The notes below the pieces were generated by a model. That model was not told the origin of the DNA. It ran no database searches and saw only the letters and a list, made by a program, of their open reading frames with translations. A DNA stretch of 9,793 nucleotides from Acidimicrobiia bacterium (GTDB lineage: Bacteria; Actinomycetota; Acidimicrobiia; Spongiisociales; UBA5794): the NCBI GenBank assembly GCA_030599515.1, contig JAUVNV010000079.1:1-9793 (forward strand), written 5' to 3'. Numbering within the stretch: the first letter of the stretch is position 1; each line of letters begins with the position of its first letter. Of this stretch, positions 5,917 through 9,793 are shown in pieces. Both the position numbers and the translations under genes were made by a program.

Positions 5917-7437
5917 TCAGGTCAAGGCGGAACCACTGGGAGAGTTGCGCTCTGCCTGTCGCCGGTCGATCGAGACGGCTGCAACAAGCAGGCCGAGCCC
6001 CAACGACCCCACCACCACGTGCAGTCCGGCGGTTGCCGGATTCATCGCCAGAAGGCCGATGCCGGTGGACCAGCCGACGGCGCCGAGCGCGAGATAGAGC
6101 ATCAACGCCGCCACGGCCCCGGGCAAGGCCCATGTGGACCGGTAGGCGACCCACAGCAATCCCAGGCCGACAGCGACGTGCAACGCGTTCTGGAGTGGGT
6201 TCACTGAGAAGACCAGGATGGTCTCTCCGTGTTCGGTCGCCACACGATCGAACCCGCTGACCCCGAAGCCGAAGATCCCCAATGCCAGCGATACGACGGC
6301 GGTTGCGACGGCGACAAGCCGAACGCGGTGATCGGAGCGGCGCGCGACCAACTGCGGCACCGGATGCACCTCGAATCTTTGGAAGCCGTATACGAGGAGC
6401 GCCAGAAGGGGAACCATCGCTGCAATCCACAAGGGGCGGATGGTCCACCACTGGGCCGATCCGGCGTCCGGGCGGGGGATGCCCAGCAGAAAGAGGATCG
6501 CCGCGCCGAGCGCGAGCGCGCTCACGTGCCACAGGTAAATGGTGAGAACACTTCCGTTGAGTCGATCAACCAGCCGCTGCCTGTGAACCGCCCACGATCG
6601 GATGAGGGGCCGGGCGAGGAGGGCCAGGCCGACGAGCCACATCGTCAAAGCGACCAGCGGGAGGCTCGGAGGCTCGGTGTTCCAACGATCCTCGCCCGGC
6701 ACACCGACCATGCTCATCGGGTATCCACCGACGGTGACCGCAACCACGAGCCCCAAGAGGCCGACACCGGCGAGCGCCCCGGCCGATGCGCCCGAAACCC
6801 GGTCCAACCTCCCGTCGGCGTAGAAGAACCCCAGCTGATGCGGCAACAACCACACGAAGGCGTAGCTCGCAACACCGACCGCTGCGTAACCGAATCCATG
6901 CACGAGCAGGTCGACGGTTGCCGCGCCGACGATGAGGAGGGCCGGCATCCACCATCCGAAACGCAGATGGAGCCGCCACAGCAGCGGTGCCAGAGCCACA
7001 ACGATCAAGTACATGCCGAGGAACCAGAACGGCAACGCGGCGAGATCGGCGGCGCGCTCCACCGCTCTCGGGTCGCGTAGGGGCAGAGCCTCTGCGGCGA
7101 TCCCCACCAACAGCCAGGCGGCCATGAACGCCAGCGCCGGAGTCAGCAGCCGCATCAACCGGGTGCGGATGTACGCCATGTACTCGCCGTCGTGGCGAGC
7201 GAGCGATCGTGCGTTGGCGAACCCGCCGACGAAGAAGAGCAGCGGCATCACCTGCAGCAGCCAGGTCGCCACGTGGGATTCCGGTATCACCGATAGAGCG
7301 TTCTCGACGGAGATACGCCCCTCCACCCAGATCACCGTGGTCGTCGCCCAATGCCCAACAACGACGATGAGAACGGCGAGGACACGGAGGGCGTCGATGA
7401 AGGGATCGCGTTCGTGGCTCTCGAGGCGGTTGCGCAT
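5917..7437 (-). CDS. Acyltransferase 3 family membrane protein with C-terminal DUF4383 domain
   Basis: Acyltransferase 3 proteins are integral membrane enzymes that transfer acyl groups to sugars, cell-envelope polymers or lipids. The 506-residue protein begins with the family's first helix, FIDALRVLAVLIVVVGHW at 13-30, with R18 and the putative catalytic H29. About ten hydrophobic helices follow to roughly residue 370. The last part, about 413-495, is a different four-helix unit with two copies of an N-P-x(4,6)-L-H motif (NPLQNALHVAVGLGLLWVAY and NPATAGLHVVVGSLGLGLL), which I recognise as DUF4383, usually a stand-alone protein. This appears to be a genuine fusion, as the frame is continuous. 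I chose ATG 7437 over the upstream ATG at 7614 because GAGGAGGT lies three bases before it and the longer N-terminus is arginine-rich with no family match. The acceptor and acyl donor are unknown. It is convergent with the radical SAM gene and divergent from the SagB-like gene. Confidence 0.9.
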   Translation of the reverse strand: MRNRLESHERDPFIDALRVLAVLIVVVGHWATTTVIWVEGRISVENALSVIPESHVATWLLQVMPLLFFVGGFANARSLARHDGEYMAYIRTRLMRLLTPALAFMAAWLLVGIAAEALPLRDPRAVERAADLAALPFWFLGMYLIVVALAPLLWRLHLRFGWWMPALLIVGAATVDLLVHGFGYAAVGVASYAFVWLLPHQLGFFYADGRLDRVSGASAGALAGVGLLGLVVAVTVGGYPMSMVGVPGEDRWNTEPPSLPLVALTMWLVGLALLARPLIRSWAVHRQRLVDRLNGSVLTIYLWHVSALALGAAILFLLGIPRPDAGSAQWWTIRPLWIAAMVPLLALLVYGFQRFEVHPVPQLVARRSDHRVRLVAVATAVVSLALGIFGFGVSGFDRVATEHGETILVFSVNPLQNALHVAVGLGLLWVAYRSTWALPGAVAALMLYLALGAVGWSTGIGLLAMNPATAGLHVVVGSLGLGLLVAAVSIDRRQAERNSPSGSALT

Positions 7438-7632
7438 CGGACCTCCTCGCCGATAGGCACATTCTGACCGATGAAACCACGATTCCGCCCGATTCCTCCG
7501 GCGACGCCGGATCGAGCGTGGACGCCGCCGGTGAGTGAGTCGGCGGTTAGCCCGTCTTGTGTCCCATCGGATCGGACCGGGGTGAGGCCTCGCCGCTAGA
7601 ATCTGTGGTTCCAAAACGACGGAGGAGCAGCC
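7438..7632. promoter_or_regulatory. Divergent promoter region
   Basis: These 195 bp separate the acyltransferase (minus) from the SagB-like gene (plus). On the plus strand TAGAAT at 7597-7602 is a near-consensus -10 (five of six), and GGAGGAG at 7621-7627 is a good ribosome binding site five bases before GTG 7633. No clear -35 is seen. On the minus strand GAGGAGGT at 7441-7448 is the ribosome binding site of the acyltransferase, and CAGAAT (7461-7466) may be its -10. I see no other gene or strong operator palindrome in this stretch. Confidence 0.5.
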
Positions 7633-8229
7633 GTGGAAACCTCATCGCGACGACCGGCCGTCAACCTCTCGGAACCGGCCCACAGCGGCATGAGCCTCAC
7701 ACGGGTTCTGGCGACCCGCCGGACGGTCCGTGAACTCACCGGACCTCCACTCACCGACACTGAGACCTCCCAATTGCTGTGGTCCGCGCAGGGCGTCACG
7801 CCCGCCGGGAACCGAACCGCACCGTCGGCGGGCGCTACCTACCCGACTGAGATGTACCTGCTGACCGCCGACGGTGTCTTCCACTACCGGCCCCGCCGTC
7901 ACGATCTCGAGGTCGTGTCCGAAAACGACGTCCGTCTTCGATTGTTCACCGACGCGGTCGGCCAGGAAGCGGTACGCGACGCACCGGCCGTCTTCGTCGT
8001 GACTGCCGTCTTCGCTCGCACGGCGGCCAAGTACGACAACCGGGCCGTGCGCTATGTCCACATCGAAGCCGGCCACGTCGCCCAGAACCTGCTGCTCCAG
8101 GCCACCGCCCTCGACCTCGGTTCGGTCCCGGTCGGGTCCTTCAACGACACGGCCGTTTCTGAAATCGTCGGTCTGCCGGCCGATCACGAACCCCTCTACC
8201 TCCTCCCCGTCGGCCATCCGAGAGGGTGA
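7633..8229 (+). CDS. SagB/ThcOx-type nitroreductase-family flavoprotein
   Basis: Members of this family bind FMN; SagB/McbC proteins oxidise azolines to azoles in peptide natural products, while stand-alone relatives are of unknown substrate. The 198-residue protein has the family blocks: ATRRTVRELTGPPLTDTE at 27-44, LLWSAQGVTP at 48-57, RTAPSAGATYPTEMYLL at 61-77 (FMN-binding region), FHYRPRRHDLE at 83-93, RYVHIEAGHVAQNLLLQATA at 140-159 and the ending LYLLPVGHP. The GTG start at 7633 is chosen because GGAGGAG lies just upstream; the ATG at 7690 has no such site. No azoline-forming cyclodehydratase (YcaO), precursor peptide or other RiPP gene is nearby, so a RiPP role is not supported. It probably acts as a cytoplasmic FMN-dependent reductase or dehydrogenase. 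It is convergent with the SRPBCC gene, with a shared terminator-like hairpin between them. Confidence 0.9.
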   Translation: METSSRRPAVNLSEPAHSGMSLTRVLATRRTVRELTGPPLTDTETSQLLWSAQGVTPAGNRTAPSAGATYPTEMYLLTADGVFHYRPRRHDLEVVSENDVRLRLFTDAVGQEAVRDAPAVFVVTAVFARTAAKYDNRAVRYVHIEAGHVAQNLLLQATALDLGSVPVGSFNDTAVSEIVGLPADHEPLYLLPVGHPRG

Positions 8230-8278
8230 CAGAATCGGTCTGAGCGATGGAACACTGGGTTCGGTCGCTCCGGACGCG

Positions 8279-8315
8279 TGAACCGACCGTCGCCGGAAAG
8301 GCAGCGGTCGGTTCA
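8279..8315. terminator. Strong inverted repeat, likely bidirectional terminator
   Basis: TGAACCGACCG (8279-8289) and CGGTCGGTTCA (8305-8315) are perfect 11-bp inverted repeats. Inside the 15-base loop a further GCC/GGC pair (8292-8294 with 8300-8302) leaves a GGAAA apex. The hairpin lies between two convergent genes, 50 bp after the SagB-like stop and 12 bp after the SRPBCC stop on the other strand. Position and symmetry suggest a shared terminator, although neither strand has a T-tract. Confidence 0.6.
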
Positions 8316-8326
8316 GCTTCACACGG

Positions 8327-8785
8327 TCACTCGAAGAGTCCGGCGGCGAAGATATCCGCCAGATTGTCCAGACTCGCCCTGAGGTCCCGCTCGAGCGCTC
8401 GCGGCATCACCATGCGGTCGATGGTTTTTCCAAAGAAGCTCGTCGGCTCCTCGGTCTCCATCTCCACACGTAGCTCGAACCGCTCCGCCTCGATCTCCGC
8501 GTAGTGGTACGCGAAGTGGACCACCGGCAGTCCAGGAATCTCGGTGTGGAACCGCACCAACTCAGCGTCGATGAGTTCATCCAGGATGGTCACGCCTTCG
8601 AGACGACGGCCGAGCAGCTTGTAGCCGAAACGGACCTCGTCCCCTCGCTCCATCCATTTCGCCTCTTCCGGATCGATGATCTCGGTCATACCCGAATACC
8701 ACATCGGCCACGTCTTGAAGTCGTCGCAGTAGTCGAAGCCCGTCTTCAGCGCTACGGGATATGTGCGTATTGCCTCGGTGTGCAT
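8327..8785 (-). CDS. SRPBCC/START-like lipid-binding family protein
   Basis: The 152-residue protein looks like a member of the SRPBCC superfamily, small helix-grip folds with a deep hydrophobic pocket for lipids, polyketides or other hydrophobic ligands. Typical features are the early FDYCDDFKTWPMWYSGMTEI segment (residues 18-37, where F-x-x-W-x-x-W leads to the first strand), PEEAKWMERGDEVRFGYKLLGRRLEG (40-65), alternating strands up to about 112, and the long C-terminal helix PRALERDLRASLDNLADIFA. The start at 8785 is preceded by GAGGTGAG (about 8792-8799) at good spacing; a longer frame to 8941 exists, but its N-terminus lacks support. I cannot tell a ligand or enzymatic role. A TATGTT hexamer on the minus strand at 8845-8850 may be its -10. 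Confidence 0.75.
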   Translation of the reverse strand: MHTEAIRTYPVALKTGFDYCDDFKTWPMWYSGMTEIIDPEEAKWMERGDEVRFGYKLLGRRLEGVTILDELIDAELVRFHTEIPGLPVVHFAYHYAEIEAERFELRVEMETEEPTSFFGKTIDRMVMPRALERDLRASLDNLADIFAAGLFE

Positions 8786-9053
8786 CTGTGTCTCACCTCG
8801 GTTCCGGGCCGGATTCGCACCCGTGGGCACGTGACCCATCTCCAAACATACTCCCACCAGCCGGGGGCGGGTACAGAGTCTTCGTATACCTGCGAGGAGC
8901 GCGCGCAAGTGGGCGATTGTTCGTGAACTGTGGGCTGGCAAGGTACCTATGCGCCTCTACGAACCCAGGGTTCGCAGAGCACCTCGCGGTTGATTCGGAG
9001 CCACGTCGCGACTGTTCGTCCCCGATGACTCGGTCGTGTCGCGGATGCACAGA
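8786..9053. other. Intergenic region without a supported gene
   Basis: These 268 bp lie between the SRPBCC gene and the minus-strand gene at the right edge. I see no RNA gene. Possible promoter material for the SRPBCC gene (TATGTT at 8845-8850, minus strand) and a palindrome at 8957-8977 are the only structure found. Frames that cross the region do not resemble proteins. Confidence 0.5.
8957..8977. promoter_or_regulatory. Near-perfect palindrome, possible operator
   Basis: CGAACCC (8960-8966) and GGGTTCG (8968-8974) are perfect 7-bp arms around a single A. After one mismatch the symmetry continues (CT at 8957-8958 with AG at 8976-8977), giving a 21-bp near-palindrome. The loop is too short for a good RNA hairpin, so a dimeric repressor or activator site is more likely than a terminator. 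It is about 170 bp upstream of the SRPBCC start, far for a simple operator. Confidence 0.3.
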
Positions 9054-9302
9054 TCACCCCCGATATCCGGCGCCGTCGAACGGCATGTTCACCGATCCGG
9101 CGAACATGCTGGTAACCAGGGCCGGATCGTCGCACGTCTCGCTCAATCCGAGATCCTGCCACGCCCGGCAGGGGGCGAGCCACATCGCCCAGATGTCGTA
9201 TCTGCCCGGCGGGAGCCCATCGGGGAAGTCGTGAACGAACCATTCGCAGGTTTGCAGCACGGTCTGATCCCAGTAGCCGGGGCCGCACTCGGCTGCTGTT
9301 CC
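9054..9302 (-). pseudogene. Continuation of the right-edge gene after an in-frame TGA
   Basis: Directly after the TGA at 9303-9305 the same minus-strand frame stays open for 82 codons to a second TGA at 9054-9056. The translation looks like real protein: ECGPGYWDQ, then TCEWFVHDFPDGLPPGRYDIW, then APCRAWQDLGLSETCDD and MFAGSVNMPFDG, with regularly spaced cysteines and tryptophans. There is no ribosome binding site for an independent start; the first GTG is at 9260. I therefore read it as the severed C-terminal part of the gene at 9303-9793. Whether the stop is a mutation, a base error or is read through cannot be decided here. Confidence 0.6.
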
Positions 9303-9793
9303 TCACAGGACGTAGTCGGTGGAGAACAGATACGCGTGGTTGATCTCGAACGTGCCATCTTCCAGCGTCGGACCATCGCGCCGGGTGACGGACACCACGA
9401 CGTCGAAATCCTCATCGAGCGGTCCCGCTGCATCGTTGACGAACCCATGACGGATGTGGAAGGGGACACCCGCTATCCACACGCCGCTTGCTCGCGAACT
9501 GTCGTCGGGATCGACAACGACCGCGTCTCGAAAGCAGTGGGTTCCCTCGCACGCCGTATGGAGGAAGTCGAGTCTGGCGTTGTCCGGCAGAGCCGTACGC
9601 TCACCCAACGGGAGCCGGATCGTGATGGTGTCGAGCGAGTCGTCACCATCCCAATAGGGTCCCGCCTCTCCGGAACTCGGGCCGATGTCCGCGCCGTCGA
9701 TCGTCGACCGATCGACGTCGAACAACAGATCGTCGTACCCGGAGAACGGAACCGCTGCCGGGTCTCGCACTCTGATCTCGTCGACGATCTCGG
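9303..9793 (-). CDS. Probably exported protein of unknown function, N-terminus beyond window
   Basis: The frame is open from the right edge to a TGA at 9303-9305, about 162 residues. I do not recognise a named family. Visible features: an acidic composition, alternating strands suggesting a beta-sandwich (DTITIRLPLGERTAL, ARLDFLHTA, FDVVVSVTRRDGPTLEDGTFEINHAYLF), and two nearby cysteines in TACEGTHCF that could form a disulphide, which with the absence of catalytic motifs hints at an extracytoplasmic protein. A GTG at 9770 could start a shorter frame, but the open codons before it (EIVDEIR) make an upstream start beyond the window more likely. The frame continues past the TGA with protein-like sequence, so this is probably only the front part of the original gene. 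Confidence 0.55.
   Translation of the reverse strand, partial: EIVDEIRVRDPAAVPFSGYDDLLFDVDRSTIDGADIGPSSGEAGPYWDGDDSLDTITIRLPLGERTALPDNARLDFLHTACEGTHCFRDAVVVDPDDSSRASGVWIAGVPFHIRHGFVNDAAGPLDEDFDVVVSVTRRDGPTLEDGTFEINHAYLFSTDYVL

Noticed and set aside
7438..7614. 59-residue N-terminal extension of the acyltransferase
   Set aside because: It is arginine-rich low-complexity sequence with no ribosome binding site at its ATG, whereas ATG 7437 has a strong one and starts right before the first family helix.
8951..8990. tRNA T-arm or tRNA-derived attachment site (GGGTTCG motif)
   Set aside because: No cloverleaf can be built on either strand around it and there is no CCA-side acceptor stem or integrase nearby.
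8761..9234. Plus-strand open frame of 157 codons in the 3' intergenic area
   Set aside because: It crosses the SRPBCC start, the intergenic region and the antisense of the right-edge gene, and its translation shows no protein-like pattern.

Overview
The window is a GC-rich bacterial chromosome segment. Base composition, GTG starts, a TGA/ATG stop-start overlap and the families present (calcium-dodecin-type dodecin, SagB-like reductase, acyltransferase 3 fused to DUF4383) suggest an actinobacterium, possibly a deep, uncultured lineage such as Acidimicrobiia. That placement is inference. I see no rRNA, tRNA, CRISPR array, transposase, integrase or phage gene.

Left part (1-1686, minus strand): a two-gene ABC-2 exporter operon, ATPase then permease, overlapping by one base; the permease runs off the left edge. 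From about 1690 to 1992 lies a divergent intergenic region that holds two unrelated 7-bp tandem arrays, six copies of GGTATCC and nine copies of CTTTCTA, separated by 35 bp.

Middle (1993-5695, plus strand): RtcB RNA ligase, a 62-residue two-helix membrane protein, a 71-residue dodecin that lacks the flavin-stacking tryptophan, a Mut7-C RNase-family protein whose N-terminal ubiquitin-like domain is missing its first part, and a 298-residue radical SAM enzyme whose whole layout resembles viperin. RtcB joins RNA ends and Mut7-C proteins are PIN-like nucleases, so the stretch is rich in RNA-related genes. Separate promoter-like sequences in front of several of them argue against a single operon, and joint function is only a hypothesis.

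Right part: a convergent gap, then an acyltransferase-3/DUF4383 fusion (minus), a divergent promoter region, a stand-alone SagB/nitroreductase-family flavoprotein (plus), a strong 11-bp inverted repeat acting as a likely shared terminator, and a convergent SRPBCC/START-like protein (minus). The right edge holds a minus-strand gene of unknown function, probably exported, whose reading frame continues after an in-frame TGA for another 82 sense codons; it is either a nonsense-disrupted gene, a sequencing error or a recoded stop.

Three genes (ABC ATPase, rtcB, small membrane protein) have a -10-like hexamer ending exactly 6 bp before the start codon and no Shine-Dalgarno sequence, the geometry expected for leaderless mRNAs; others (dodecin, radical SAM, SagB-like, acyltransferase, SRPBCC) have good ribosome binding sites. 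The most interesting items are the viperin-like radical SAM enzyme, the truncated Mut7-C gene fused end-to-end with the dodecin gene, the twin heptamer arrays and the in-frame TGA.
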